Assembly (NCBI RefSeq): GCF_900115505.1
Contig: NZ_FOWQ01000006.1
Location: forward strand, 1 to 64,000
From: Geodermatophilus dictyosporus
Lineage (GTDB): Bacteria; Actinomycetota; Actinomycetes; Mycobacteriales; Geodermatophilaceae
Reading direction: 5' to 3'
Length of the DNA stretch: 64,000 nucleotides
Of this stretch, positions 54,422 to 63,880 are shown piece after piece. The notes beneath the pieces are model-generated. The model was given only the letters and a program-made list of their open reading frames with translations. It was not told the DNA's origin and did no database searches. The translations under genes were made by a program, and so were the position numbers. How positions within the stretch are numbered: the first letter of the stretch is position 1; each line of letters begins with the position of its first letter.

Positions 54422-55858
54422 TCAGCCGACCGGCCGCTCGCTGCGGTCCTCCGACCAGAGGGTGTGGAAGGAGCCCTCCCGGTCGACCCGCCGGTAGGTG
54501 TGCGCCCCGAACAGGTCGCGCAGCCCCTGCACCAGCGCGGCCGGCAGCCGCTCGGCGCGCAGACCGTCGTAGTAGGCCAGGGCGCTGGCGAAGCCGGGCG
54601 CCGGGACCCCGGCGCGGGCGGCCTCGACGACCACGGTGCGCCAGCCCTCCTGGCACTGCGCGACGGCGTCGCGGAAGTAGGGGTGCACCAGCAGCGTGGT
54701 CAGGGCCGGGTCGTCGGTGAACGCCTGCCGGATCCGGTCGAGGAAGCGGGCGCGGATGATGCAGCCGCCGCGCCAGATGGTGGCCAGCGCCGCCCGGTCG
54801 ACGTGCCAGCCGTGCGCCTCGGCCCCGGCGGCGACCTGGTCGAAGCCCTGGGCGTAGGCGACGACCTTGGAGGCGTAGAGCGCCTGGCGGACCGCCTCGA
54901 CGAACCCGTCGCGGTCGGTCACCGGCTCCGGCGGCGCGGCCGGGCCGGGCAGCGCCCCGCGGGCCGGGCCGCGCTGCTCGGCGTGCCCGGACAGCGCGCG
55001 GGCGAACACCGCCTCGGCGATCCCGCTGACCGGCACGCCCAGGTCCAGGGCCGACTGCACCGTCCAGCGCCCGGTGCCCTTCTGCTCGGCCTGGTCGAGC
55101 ACGACGTCCACGAAGGGCCGGCCGGTGTCGGCGTCGACGTGCCGCAGCACCTCGGCGGTGATCTCGATCAGGTAGGAGTCGAGGTCGCCCGCGTTCCAGC
55201 CGGCGAACACCTCGCCGATCTCGGCCGGCGACATCCCCAGCCGGACCCGCAGCAGGTCGTAGGCCTCCGCGATGAGCTGCATGTCGGCGTACTCGATGCC
55301 GTTGTGCACCATCTTCACGAAGTGGCCGGCACCGTCACCGTCGACGTGGGTGCAGCACGGCGTCCCGTCGACGACCGCCGCGATGCTCTCCAGCAGCGGG
55401 CCGATCAGCGCGTAGGCCTCGGCGGAGCCGCCGGGCATGATGCTCGGCCCGAGCAGCGCGCCCTCCTCGCCGCCGCTGATGCCCGCGCCGACGAAGTGCA
55501 CGCCCTTCTCGGCCAGCGCCGCCGTCCGCCGGATGGTGTCGGTGTAGCGGGCGTTGCCACCGTCGACCAGCACGTCGCCCGCGTCGAGCAGGTCCATCAG
55601 CTCGTGGACGACGGCGTCGGTCGAGGCCCCGGCCTGGACCATCACGATGATCCGGCGGGGCCGCTGCAGGGTGGCGACGAACTCCCCGGTCGAGCCGGTG
55701 GCGACGAACTCGCCCTCGTCGCCGTGCGCGGCCAGCAGCGCGTCGGTGCGCGCCCGCGTGCGGTTGTGGACGACCACCCGGCAGCCGTGCCGGGCGAGGT
55801 TGCGGGCGAGGTTGGCGCCCATCACGGCCAGCCCGGTCACACCGATCTCTTGGCTCAT
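54422..55858 (-). CDS. gnd: 6-phosphogluconate dehydrogenase (decarboxylating)
   Basis: This 478-residue enzyme has the NADP-binding IGVTGLAVMGANLARNLARH at the start, the motif GISGGEEGALLGPSIMPGG (near 125), and KMVHNGIEYADMQLIAEAYD (near 185) with the catalytic Lys. DQAEQKGTGRWTVQSALDL (near 260) also fits the long decarboxylating form. It oxidises 6-phosphogluconate to ribulose 5-phosphate and yields NADPH in the pentose phosphate path. The start is ATG 55858. It is divergent from a TetR-type gene. Confidence 0.95.
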   Translation of the reverse strand: MSQEIGVTGLAVMGANLARNLARHGCRVVVHNRTRARTDALLAAHGDEGEFVATGSTGEFVATLQRPRRIIVMVQAGASTDAVVHELMDLLDAGDVLVDGGNARYTDTIRRTAALAEKGVHFVGAGISGGEEGALLGPSIMPGGSAEAYALIGPLLESIAAVVDGTPCCTHVDGDGAGHFVKMVHNGIEYADMQLIAEAYDLLRVRLGMSPAEIGEVFAGWNAGDLDSYLIEITAEVLRHVDADTGRPFVDVVLDQAEQKGTGRWTVQSALDLGVPVSGIAEAVFARALSGHAEQRGPARGALPGPAAPPEPVTDRDGFVEAVRQALYASKVVAYAQGFDQVAAGAEAHGWHVDRAALATIWRGGCIIRARFLDRIRQAFTDDPALTTLLVHPYFRDAVAQCQEGWRTVVVEAARAGVPAPGFASALAYYDGLRAERLPAALVQGLRDLFGAHTYRRVDREGSFHTLWSEDRSERPVG

Positions 55859-55976
55859 GCCCGGCCATGCTGCCCCACCCCGCGGGCCGGCGAGAAGTGC
55901 GCGGACGGGCCGCACGGTGCCTCCCGCCTCCGGGCCGCCCGCGGTGCCGCGGTGTCCCCGCAGCTCACCGCGGCCC

Positions 55977-55982
55977 TAGGCT
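55977..55982 (+). promoter_or_regulatory. -10 element TAGGCT for a leaderless transcript
   Basis: TAGGCT is followed by seven bases and GTG at 55990. It serves the TetR-type regulator; gnd is read away from the same region. Confidence 0.5.
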
Positions 55983-55989
55983 CGGCGGC

Positions 55990-56580
55990 GTGATCGCGCC
56001 CCCGGACGAGGTGGTCCGCCAGGCCGCGCGCACCCTCCTGCGCGAGGAGCGCCTGGACACCACCGTGCTCGCCGCCCAGCTCGGCATCTCGCGGGTCACC
56101 CTGTTCCGGCGGGTCGGCAACCGCGACGCCATCCTCGGCGAGGCGCTGTGGTGGCTGGCGGAGCGGACGCTGCACCGGGCGGTCGCCGACCACGACGCCC
56201 GGAGGGCCGACCTGCGCGAGCCCGGCCGGCTGCGCAGCCTCGCCGTCATCGAGGACTACCGCGGCGTGCTCGGGACGGCGCCCGCGCTGCGCCGTTTCCT
56301 CGACGACGAGCCGGCCACCGCGATGCGCATCCTCACCGACCCGCGGGGCCGGGTGCAGCCGCGCCTGGTCGAGGCCTACACCGCCCTGTTCGAGCGCGAC
56401 GTCGAGGAGCTCGGGCTGGTCCCGGACGTGCCGCTGCCGCTGCTGTCCTACGCGGTGGTGCGGCTGGGGGAGTCGTTCCTCTACTCCGACGTCATGGTCT
56501 CGCGCGAGCCCGACCTCAAGGCCGCGGCCACGGTGTGCGACGCGCTGGTGACCGGCGTGCTCGGTGTCCGGGCCGGCTGA
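55990..56580 (+). CDS. TetR/QsdR-like transcriptional regulator
   Basis: This 196-residue protein starts with a TetR-type helix-turn-helix (RQAARTLLREERLDTTVLAA, then QLGISRVTLFRRVGNRDAIL, residues 10-55) and continues with an all-helical ligand domain that is typical of the QsdR group. It is divergent from gnd across 131 bases, so control of gnd or of itself is possible. No operator palindrome was obvious between them. Confidence 0.88.
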   Translation: MIAPPDEVVRQAARTLLREERLDTTVLAAQLGISRVTLFRRVGNRDAILGEALWWLAERTLHRAVADHDARRADLREPGRLRSLAVIEDYRGVLGTAPALRRFLDDEPATAMRILTDPRGRVQPRLVEAYTALFERDVEELGLVPDVPLPLLSYAVVRLGESFLYSDVMVSREPDLKAAATVCDALVTGVLGVRAG

Positions 56581-56603
56581 CCGGGCCCGGGCCCGGCCGG
56601 GGC

Positions 56604-57092
56604 TCAGGCCAGGCCGAGGTCGCGGCGCAGCTTGGCGACGTGCCCGGTGGCCTTGACGTTGTAGGCGGCCCGCTCCACGCGGCCCTCGGCGTCGATGACG
56701 AACGTCGACCGGATGACGCCCTGCACCTCCTTGCCGTACAGCTTCTTGGTGCCGTACGCGCCGTAGGCGGCCAGCACCCGCTTGTCCGGGTCGGAGAGCA
56801 GCGTGATGCCCAGGCCCTCCTGCTCGCGGAAGCGGTGCAGCTTCTCCGGCGGGTCGGGCGAGATGCCGATGATGTCCAGCCCGGCCTCGGCGAGCTCGCC
56901 CGCGGCGGCGGTGAAGTCGACCGCCTGCGTGGTGCAGCCCGGGGTCAGGGCGGCGGGGTAGCAGTAGACGACCACCCGGCGACCGCGGTGGTCGGCGAGG
57001 GCCACCGGGGTGCCGTCGGCGTCGGGCAGGGTGAAGTCCGGGGCCGGGTCGCCGGGCGCGAGGCGGATCGGGGCGGGCGCGGTCTCGGTCAT
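56604..57092 (-). CDS. bcp: Peroxiredoxin, Bcp/PrxQ type
   Basis: This 162-residue peroxiredoxin has the peroxidatic Cys in [10 protein letters not shown] (near 50), [20 protein letters not shown] and [11 protein letters not shown]. In classical Bcp proteins a second Cys stands five residues after the first; here it is Val (TPGCTTQAV). The enzyme should therefore work as a 1-Cys form with an outside reductant. The start is ATG at 57092 (MTETAP); an in-frame ATG at 57101 would add three residues. Confidence 0.93.
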   Translation of the reverse strand: MTETAPAPIRLAPGDPAPDFTLPDADGTPVALADHRGRRVVVYCYPAALTPGCTTQAVDFTAAAGELAEAGLDIIGISPDPPEKLHRFREQEGLGITLLSDPDKRVLAAYGAYGTKKLYGKEVQGVIRSTFVIDAEGRVERAAYNVKATGHVAKLRRDLGLA

Positions 57093-57138
57093 GCCCGGCA
57101 TCCTGCCGTGCCCGGGCCACCGGGCGGCAGCGGGGCGG

Positions 57139-57543
57139 CTACCCCGCGAGGAAGGACAGCCGCACGTGGCGCTGGGGGTTGTCCCGGTTGGTGTCGACCA
57201 GGCAGATCCGCTGCCAGGTGCCCAGCTGCAGGCGTCCCTCGAGCACCGGCACGCTCGCGTGCGGCGGCACGAACGCCGGCAGCACGTGGTCGCGGCCGTG
57301 CCCGGGGCTGCCGTGCCGGTGCCGCCAGCGGTCGTCGCGGGGGAGCAGCTCGTCGAGCTGGGCGAGCAGGTCGTCGTCGCTGCCCGAACCGGTCTCGATG
57401 ACCGCCACGCCCGCCGTCGCGTGGGGGACGAAGACGTGCAGCAGGCCGTCGCCCTCGCCGCGGACGAACTCCTCGCACTCCCCGGTCAGGTCGACCACCG
57501 CCGGCACCCCGCCGGTCCGCACCGCCCGCAGCTCCGACCTCAC
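57139..57543 (-). CDS. YjbQ/UPF0047 family protein
   Basis: This 134-residue protein has the family pattern [20 protein letters not shown] (near 40), [15 protein letters not shown] (near 77) and [19 protein letters not shown] (near 103). The conserved His and Asp residues are those that bind sulfate or metal in solved structures. Members have been annotated as secondary thiamine-phosphate synthase. The start is GTG 57543. It is divergent from rph. Confidence 0.9.
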   Translation of the reverse strand: MRSELRAVRTGGVPAVVDLTGECEEFVRGEGDGLLHVFVPHATAGVAVIETGSGSDDDLLAQLDELLPRDDRWRHRHGSPGHGRDHVLPAFVPPHASVPVLEGRLQLGTWQRICLVDTNRDNPQRHVRLSFLAG

Positions 57544-57616
57544 GACGCCGATCGTGGCCCAGCCGCAGCCGTCTCGCCGGTCGGGAGGCGGCGGCGCGTC
57601 GTTAGGCTCGGCGTCC

Positions 57617-58354
57617 GTGACCCGCCCCGACGGCCGCACGGCCGACCAGCTCCGCCCGGTGACCATCACGCGCAACTGGCTCGACCACGCCGAGGGGTCG
57701 GTCCTCGTCGAGTTCGGCCGCACCCGGGTCCTGTGCGCGGCCAGCGTCACCGAGGGCGTGCCGCGCTGGCGCAAGGGCTCGGGGCTCGGCTGGGTCACGG
57801 CCGAGTACGCCATGCTGCCGCGCGCCACGCACACCCGCGGCGACCGCGAGTCGGTGCGCGGGAAGATCGGCGGGCGCACGCACGAGATCAGCCGCCTCAT
57901 CGGCCGCTCGCTGCGCGCCTCGATCGACCTGGCCGCGCTGGGCGAGAACAGCATCGCCCTCGACTGCGACGTCCTGCAGGCCGACGGCGGCACCCGGACG
58001 GCGGCCATCACCGGCGCCTACGTGGCGCTGGCCGACGCCGTCACCTGGCTCGGCGAGCGCCGGAAGCTCGCGAAGGAGGACCCGCTGGCGCAGTCGGTGG
58101 CCGCGGTCAGCGTCGGCGTGGTCGACGGCGAACCGCGGCTAGACCTCGCCTACGAGGAGGACGTGCGGGCCGGCACCGACATGAACGTCGTCTGCACCGG
58201 CGGCGGCGGCTTCGTCGAGGTGCAGGGCACCGCCGAGGGTGCGGTCTTCGACCGGCCGACGCTCGACGCGCTGCTCGACCTCGCCGTCGCCGGGTGCGCC
58301 GAGCTCACCCGCGTGCAGCAGGAGGCGCTGCGGTCGGCGGGTGCGGCCCGATGA
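57617..58354 (+). CDS. rph: Ribonuclease PH
   Basis: This 245-residue RNase PH has [20 protein letters not shown] (near 55-75), [15 protein letters not shown] (near 95), [20 protein letters not shown] (near 117-137) and [19 protein letters not shown] (near 195). It trims tRNA 3' ends with phosphate. TAGGCT lies eight bases before the GTG as a possible leaderless -10. Its stop overlaps the start of rdgB (ATGA), which is the usual actinobacterial arrangement. Confidence 0.96.
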   Translation: MTRPDGRTADQLRPVTITRNWLDHAEGSVLVEFGRTRVLCAASVTEGVPRWRKGSGLGWVTAEYAMLPRATHTRGDRESVRGKIGGRTHEISRLIGRSLRASIDLAALGENSIALDCDVLQADGGTRTAAITGAYVALADAVTWLGERRKLAKEDPLAQSVAAVSVGVVDGEPRLDLAYEEDVRAGTDMNVVCTGGGGFVEVQGTAEGAVFDRPTLDALLDLAVAGCAELTRVQQEALRSAGAAR

Positions 58355-58992
58355 CCACCCGCCTGCTCCTGGCCACCCGCAACGCGGGCAAGCTCGCCGA
58401 GCTGCAGCGGCTGCTGGAGAGCGCCGTCCGCGGCGTCGAGGTGGTCGGCCTGCGCGACGTCGAGGAGTACCCGGAGGCGCCCGAGACCGGGGCGACCTTC
58501 GCCGAGAACGCGCTGCTCAAGGCGCGCGAGGCGGTCCGGTACACCGGCCTGCCGGCGGTCGCCGACGACTCTGGCATCACCGTCGACGCGCTCAACGGGA
58601 TGCCGGGGGTGCTCTCGGCGCGCTGGTCGGGCCGGCACGGCGACGACCCGGCCAACACCGCGCTGCTGCTGGGCCAGCTCGCCGACGTCCCCGACGAGCG
58701 CCGCGGGGCGGCCTTCGTCTGCGCCGCCGCGCTGGTCACCCCCGACGGCAGCGAGCACGTCGTCGAGCGGCAGTGGCGTGGGCGCGTGGTGCGCGAGCCG
58801 CGCGGGGGCAACGGCTTCGGCTACGACCCGGTGTTCCTGCCCGACGGCCTCGACCTCACCGCCGCGGAGCTGGCGCCGCAGGAGAAGGACGCCCGCAGCC
58901 ACCGCGGCCAGGCCTTCACCGCGCTGGTGCCGGTGGTCGCCCAGGAGCTGGGCGACGGCTCCGGCGGGCTCAGCGCGCGGCCGACCAGCTGA
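58351..58992 (+). CDS. rdgB: dITP/XTP pyrophosphatase (RdgB/HAM1)
   Basis: This 213-residue enzyme has [18 protein letters not shown] at the start, the catalytic [15 protein letters not shown] (near 48), [18 protein letters not shown] (near 70-87) and [11 protein letters not shown] (near 152). It hydrolyses dITP, XTP and ITP to monophosphates, keeping altered purines out of DNA. It overlaps rph by four bases, and its end overlaps the convergent membrane gene by about 23 bases. Confidence 0.96.
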   Translation: MTTRLLLATRNAGKLAELQRLLESAVRGVEVVGLRDVEEYPEAPETGATFAENALLKAREAVRYTGLPAVADDSGITVDALNGMPGVLSARWSGRHGDDPANTALLLGQLADVPDERRGAAFVCAAALVTPDGSEHVVERQWRGRVVREPRGGNGFGYDPVFLPDGLDLTAAELAPQEKDARSHRGQAFTALVPVVAQELGDGSGGLSARPTS

Positions 58993-59500
58993 CGAAGGCC
59001 ACCGCCGCGGCGGTGAGGGCGGGCGGGAAGGCCAGCACCAGCCAGGCCGCCAGCACCCGGTCGGTCCGCCACGGGCCCCGCACCCGGCCCGGCCCGCCGG
59101 ACGCCGACGTGGCAGCAGTCGGCGTGGCGGTCCGGGTGGCCTGCCAGGCCTCCACCCGCGCCCACCCCGGGGCCAGGCCGCAGGCCACGGCCACGACCAG
59201 CGCGGCGGCGAGGGCGACCGGGAGGCTCCCGGGCACCAGCAGCACCACCCCGGCCATCCCGGCGCCGGCGACGAACCCGGCCACGCTCACCGCACCGAGG
59301 CAGAAGACGACGGCGTAGGCGACGGCGAGCACGGTGCAGGCCCCGGCCAGCACCTCGGTCCAGGGGCGGGCGAACAGCAGCAGGACGCCGGCCCCGAGGG
59401 CGACGAGGGCCGCGCAGGCCAGCGTCACGCGGCCCATGGGCACCGGCTCCGGCGGGAGCGGCGCCGGGACGGCGGAGCGGGCGGGCACGACGGCGCTCAC
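58970..59500 (-). CDS. Four-helix membrane protein coupled to the glycosyltransferase
   Basis: This 176-residue protein has hydrophobic helices around residues 22-40, 45-65, 70-95 and 140-165, and a hydrophilic Ala/Thr segment (RTATPTAATSASGGPGRV). I do not recognise a family. Its GTG overlaps the stop of the large glycosyltransferase gene (GTGA), so the two are made together. An accessory role in export or anchoring of the polymer is plausible but unproven. Confidence 0.7.
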   Translation of the reverse strand: MSAVVPARSAVPAPLPPEPVPMGRVTLACAALVALGAGVLLLFARPWTEVLAGACTVLAVAYAVVFCLGAVSVAGFVAGAGMAGVVLLVPGSLPVALAAALVVAVACGLAPGWARVEAWQATRTATPTAATSASGGPGRVRGPWRTDRVLAAWLVLAFPPALTAAAVAFVSWSAAR

Positions 59501-61557
59501 CGGGGACCGCCGGCGGTCAGGTCGGCCCAGCCCAGCCTCTCGGGCCGGTCGTCGTCGGCCACCGCGGGCGGCTCGTCGCGCACGTGGCTGGACAGCCCGT
59601 GCGTCGTCTTCTCCCAGTAGAAGGGCTTCGTGAGCAGCTGCCAGGCCGCCTTGTACGACGCGACCGAGTGCAGCAGCCAGTACAGCGGCGAGAGCAGCGC
59701 GAAGGGCACCAGGCCGTAGGTGCGCCGCTTGAAGCCGGCCAGCAGCGACAGGTAGACGATCACCCCGTTGCCGAAGACCAGGTTGGCGGTGCTCACCCAC
59801 AGCAGCCACTCCGGCAGCACCGGCAGCAGCGCCCCGGGCGCGGCCAGCTCGACGAGGAACAGCGCGTACAGCCACGGGGTGAGCAGGAACATCGCCGGCG
59901 TGCCGCCGATGAGCAGCCCGAAGCCGGCGGCCTGGCGCGGCCCGACGGTGCGCACCAGGTGCACCGGGCGGCGGGTGTGCACCAGGACGGTCTGCATGTA
60001 GCCCTTGATCCAGCGGCTGCGCTGCCGGATCCAGTTGCCGACGGCCATGTTGGCCTCCTCGTACGTCGTCGAGTTGACGACGGCGACGCGGTGGCCGCGG
60101 GCGGAGGCGCGGATGCCGAGGTCGGCGTCCTCGGTGACGTTGAAGGGGTCCCAGCCGCCGAGCTCGCGCAGCAGGTCGGTGCGGAAGTGGTTGCTCGTCC
60201 CGCCTAGGGGGATGGGCAGCCGCATCCGGTCGAGGCCGGCGAGGGTGTAGTCGAACCAGGACGAGTACTCGAGGGTGAACATGCGGGTGAGCACGTTCTC
60301 CCGGGCGTTGAAGTAGTTGAGCGCGGCCTGCACGCAGACCAGGTCCTCGCCGCCCTTGCGGAAGGCGACGACGGCCTTCTTCAGCTGGTCGGGGTCGGGC
60401 CGGTCCTCGGCGTCGAAGATGACGACGTGCTCGCCCCGGGCGAAGGTCAGGCCCACGTTGCACGCCCGCGGCTTGGTCTTGGGCAGCGAGTGCGGGACGA
60501 CGACGATGCGCACGAGGTCCGGCGGCGCGGCGGCCAGCGCGGCCTCCAGCGTCTCGGGGTCGTCCTCCTCGAGCAGCAGGAGGACCTCCGTCTTCTCCCG
60601 CGGGTAGTCCAGCGCGGCGAGGTTGCGCATGAGCAGCCCGACGATGCCGGCCTCGCGGTAGACCGGGACGAGGATCGTGTACCGGGGCAGGTCGTCGTCG
60701 GTGAGCGCGGCGACCTCGGCGTCGGTGACCTGCTCGACGGTCTCGTAGGCGGTGCCGACCGTGCTGATCAGCGCCTTGGCGCCGACGGCGAGGGCGACGA
60801 CGACGTTGACCGTCGCCACGACCACCGTGACGGTGGAGGCCGGGGCCAGCACCAGCCCGACCGCGGTGGCCAGCAGGAGCGCGACGGCGGCGGCGACCTG
60901 CGGCCACACGAACACCGTGGACGCCGACTCCTCGGGCCGGCGCTCGGCCAGCGAGCTGACCGCGTCGTGCACCAGCTCGTCGCGCCACACGGTGCGCAGC
61001 GCCCGCTGCACGTCCCAGTCGGTCGTGACCACCTGCCGGACGCGGGGGATGCCGGTGCGCGCGGTCACCTCGGCCTCGACGTGCGCGGAGGGGCGGCCGG
61101 CGGTGGCGACGACGACCCGCTCCCGGCCGTCCTCGTCGCGCTCGACCTCCAGCGGCAGCCACAGCTCGCGCGCCAGCAGCGCGGCGGGGAACAGCCGGGC
61201 CAGCTCCGGGTCGACCTGCACCGGGTCGACGAAGGCCAGGTCGGTGCCCCACACCTCGGCGAGGGCCACGTAGAGCTGCCGGCGGGTGACCAGGCCCCGT
61301 GCGAGCAGCACCGAGCCCAGGGGCTCGCCGATCCGCCGCCCCTGGGCCAGCGCGTCGCCGAGCTGCGTCGGCGTCAGCACGCCCTGGTCGACGAGGACGT
61401 CGCCGAGGCGGCGCTCGACCCGCCGCACGGGCGGCAGGGGAGGCGGCGGGGAGGACCCCCGGGCGCGGTCGGGCCGGAGCCGGGGCGGGGGAGCGGTCAC
61501 CTCGGGGACATCGGCGCGCGGCCGGTCCCGGTCCAGGCAGCGGGCCGGCGCGCTCAC
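59497..61557 (-). CDS. Membrane glycosyltransferase family 2 with N-terminal GspE-N/MshEN domain
   Basis: This 686-residue protein begins with a Pro-rich segment, then a MshEN/GspE-N type domain (GDVLVDQGVLTPTQLGDALA and onward, 50-200), which in relatives binds cyclic di-GMP. Two helices (about 220-275) lead to a GT2 domain with the acidic motifs FDAEDRPDP and NVTEDADLG and the closing QRSRWIKG (QxxRW), and four or more C-terminal helices follow. It resembles NfrB-like and cellulose-synthase-like polymerases. The start is GTG 61557, or GTG 61500 near the end of the Pro-rich part. Confidence 0.9.
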   Translation of the reverse strand: MSAPARCLDRDRPRADVPEVTAPPPRLRPDRARGSSPPPPLPPVRRVERRLGDVLVDQGVLTPTQLGDALAQGRRIGEPLGSVLLARGLVTRRQLYVALAEVWGTDLAFVDPVQVDPELARLFPAALLARELWLPLEVERDEDGRERVVVATAGRPSAHVEAEVTARTGIPRVRQVVTTDWDVQRALRTVWRDELVHDAVSSLAERRPEESASTVFVWPQVAAAVALLLATAVGLVLAPASTVTVVVATVNVVVALAVGAKALISTVGTAYETVEQVTDAEVAALTDDDLPRYTILVPVYREAGIVGLLMRNLAALDYPREKTEVLLLLEEDDPETLEAALAAAPPDLVRIVVVPHSLPKTKPRACNVGLTFARGEHVVIFDAEDRPDPDQLKKAVVAFRKGGEDLVCVQAALNYFNARENVLTRMFTLEYSSWFDYTLAGLDRMRLPIPLGGTSNHFRTDLLRELGGWDPFNVTEDADLGIRASARGHRVAVVNSTTYEEANMAVGNWIRQRSRWIKGYMQTVLVHTRRPVHLVRTVGPRQAAGFGLLIGGTPAMFLLTPWLYALFLVELAAPGALLPVLPEWLLWVSTANLVFGNGVIVYLSLLAGFKRRTYGLVPFALLSPLYWLLHSVASYKAAWQLLTKPFYWEKTTHGLSSHVRDEPPAVADDDRPERLGWADLTAGGPR

Positions 61558-61649
61558 CCGCAGGGGTGGGGACGGGATCCGGCCCGGGACCGGCCGCGGA
61601 CGGCTAGGGTCCGCCGGCGCGGGCAGCGGCGCCCGCGGAGGAGGCCGGG

Positions 61650-62747
61650 GTGCGCGCGGACGGCAGGGCGTGGGCGACGGGGCTGCGCCCGGGGCCGGTG
61701 GGCTACCGGCGGGCGGAGGTGCTGCGCGGCGGGTTCGGCGCGCTGGTCGGCATCGCGCTGGCCGGGCTGACCGCGTCGGCGGTGCCCGGCGGGCCGGCGG
61801 GGCTGCCCTGGATCGTGGCGCCGATGGGCGCCACCGCCGTCCTCCTGTTCGCCGCGCCGGCCAGCCCGCTGGCGCAGCCGTGGCCGGTGCTGGCCGGCAA
61901 CACCGTCTCGACGCTGGTCGGGGTGGCCGCCGGCAAGGTGCTCGACGACGTCACGCTCGCCGCCGCGGTCGCCGTCGGGGTGGCGGTCCCGCTGATGATG
62001 GTGCTGCGCTGCGTGCACCCGCCCGGCGGCGCGTGCGCCCTGTTCACCGCGGTCGGCGGGGCGGCGGTGCACGACCACGGCTGGGCGTTCGTCCTGTGGC
62101 CGGTCGGCGTCGACACCGTCGTGCTGCTGCTGGTGGCCGCGCTGGTGAACAACCTGACCGGCCGGCCCTACCCGCACGTGCCCGAGCCGCCGCCGCCACC
62201 CGGTGCCGACGTGCCGCCCACCGAGCGGGTCGGCCTGCGCACCGAGGACGTGCGGGCGGCGATGGAACGCCTCGACCGCGGCCTCGACGTCATGCCCGGC
62301 GACGTCCTCGCGCTGGTCCGCGAGGCCGAGGCGCACGCCCTGGACCGCCGGCTCGGGCAGCTGCGGGTCGGCGCGCTGATGGCCCGCGACGTCCGCACCG
62401 TGCAGCCGCAGGAGACGCTCTACCGGGCGCGGATGCTGATGAACCAGCACGCGGTCAAGGCGCTGCCGGTGGTCACCGAGGACCGCCGGGTGGTCGGCAT
62501 CGTGACCGTGCACGACCTGTTCAACCTCGACGTCGCGGCACTGGACCCGGTGTCGCGGGTCATGAGCAGCCCGGTCGCCACCGTCGGCGTCGACACCCCG
62601 GTGTCGGAGCTGGTGGGCCTGATGGCCGACCGCGGGCTGCGGCACCTGCCCGTGGTCGGCGACGACGGCCGGCTGGCCGGGATCGTCACCCGCGCCGAGC
62701 TCGTCGCCGTCCTGCACCGCGCCCTCGTGGACGCGCAGCAGGCGTAG
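61650..62747 (+). CDS. HPP-family membrane protein with two CBS domains
   Basis: This 365-residue protein has an HPP domain of four helices (about 20-165) with WIVAPMGATAVLLFAAPASP, LAGNTVSTLVGVAAGK and the HPPGGA motif near 128. A Pro-rich linker then leads to a CBS pair (about 245-360; MARDVRTVQPQETL, VMSSPVATVGVDTP). HPP proteins have been linked to nitrite transport in plants and cyanobacteria; the CBS pair would bind adenine nucleotides. The start is GTG with GGAGGAGG upstream. Confidence 0.9.
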   Translation: MRADGRAWATGLRPGPVGYRRAEVLRGGFGALVGIALAGLTASAVPGGPAGLPWIVAPMGATAVLLFAAPASPLAQPWPVLAGNTVSTLVGVAAGKVLDDVTLAAAVAVGVAVPLMMVLRCVHPPGGACALFTAVGGAAVHDHGWAFVLWPVGVDTVVLLLVAALVNNLTGRPYPHVPEPPPPPGADVPPTERVGLRTEDVRAAMERLDRGLDVMPGDVLALVREAEAHALDRRLGQLRVGALMARDVRTVQPQETLYRARMLMNQHAVKALPVVTEDRRVVGIVTVHDLFNLDVAALDPVSRVMSSPVATVGVDTPVSELVGLMADRGLRHLPVVGDDGRLAGIVTRAELVAVLHRALVDAQQA

Positions 62748-62750
62748 GGG

Positions 62751-63644
62751 TCAGCCGGTGGGCTCGGCGCCCGCCTGCGGCTCGCCGCCCGACGAGCCGC
62801 TCTGCCCGGAGCTGCCGCCGCCGGAGCCGGTGCCGGCGTCGGTCCCGCTGCCGGTGCCGGAGCCGGTCCCGGAGCCGGTCCCGGTGCCGGAGTCGGTGCC
62901 CGGAGCGGTGCTGCCGTCGTCGTCCGTCGTGGGCGAGGACTCCGACGTCGAGGTCGCCGGCGCGTCCGTGTCGCCGTCCTCCGTGCCGTCCTCGCTGCTG
63001 TCGTCCTCGGTGCCGCTCTCCGGGGCCTCGGAGGAGCTGGGGGCCCCGGTCGTCGGGCCGGCGGGCTCGGTGCCGTCCGTGTCGTCGGAGGAGCCGTCGC
63101 CGGTGGAGGTGCCGGAGCCGGAGGAGCCGGACGTGATCTCGCCCAGCGTCGTGGAGGACGACGCGGTCTGGGCGCCCACGAGGGCCGAGACCGGCTCCTT
63201 GGAGACCAGCTCGATCCCGGTGACGATCGCCATCCCGAGCACGAAGACCCCGGCGGCGCAGGCAGCCACCCGCGGCCAGCGCACCCGCTCCAGCAGGGGT
63301 GCGCGGCGGCGCGGCTCGGGGCGGCGCGGGTCGAGGTGGGCGGGCAGGACGGCGGTGGCCGCGTCCGGACCGGTGGCCGACCGGCGGGCCAGCTGCTCGC
63401 GCGCCTTGCGCAGCTTCTCGTTGGTGCGGTTCAGCGACTCGCTGTAGAGGGCGGCGCCGACGGTGCTGACCACGCTGGCCATCGCCGCGCCGACCACCGT
63501 GCCGGCGACGCCGAAGAAGGACAGCACCACGGCGGCGGAGACGGCGGCCAGGGCGCCGGCGGCCACCTGGACGGCGCTGATCGGCGCCTTGGGCTTCTCG
63601 TCGGGGGTGGGACGGTCGGTCTGCTCGGTGCGCGGGGAGGTCAT
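62751..63644 (-). CDS. Membrane protein with long Ser/Thr/Gly/Asp-rich exported tail
   Basis: This 297-residue protein has two hydrophobic helices near residues 25-60 (VQVAAGALAAVSAAVVLSFF), a basic cytoplasmic loop with RKAREQLARR, and one helix around 140 (VAACAAGVFVLGMAIVTGIE). A tail of about 140 residues made almost only of Ser, Thr, Gly, Asp, Glu and Pro follows (GTGTGSGTGSGTGSGT and similar repeats). The tail looks extracellular and intrinsically disordered. No family is recognised. The start is ATG 63644 with GGAG upstream. Confidence 0.75.
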   Translation of the reverse strand: MTSPRTEQTDRPTPDEKPKAPISAVQVAAGALAAVSAAVVLSFFGVAGTVVGAAMASVVSTVGAALYSESLNRTNEKLRKAREQLARRSATGPDAATAVLPAHLDPRRPEPRRRAPLLERVRWPRVAACAAGVFVLGMAIVTGIELVSKEPVSALVGAQTASSSTTLGEITSGSSGSGTSTGDGSSDDTDGTEPAGPTTGAPSSSEAPESGTEDDSSEDGTEDGDTDAPATSTSESSPTTDDDGSTAPGTDSGTGTGSGTGSGTGSGTDAGTGSGGGSSGQSGSSGGEPQAGAEPTG

Positions 63645-63880
63645 GGGCTCCGACGGGTCGGGTCCGGAGGACGTGCGGTCGGGGGGAGAGCCCGGCGCGA
63701 GCACGTCGTCGTGCGACCGGGCCGACCCTCCGAGCCTACGTCCGCCGGCACCGGCGTTTCGCCGCTCCCGGGCGTGGCGTCCCGCTGACCTGCAGGGACG
63801 CCGGGCTGTGACATGGCCTACGTCCCGCGGGACGGCCGCGCATACGGCGGCGCCCCGGTGGGCACCGGTTCGCGGTGCGC

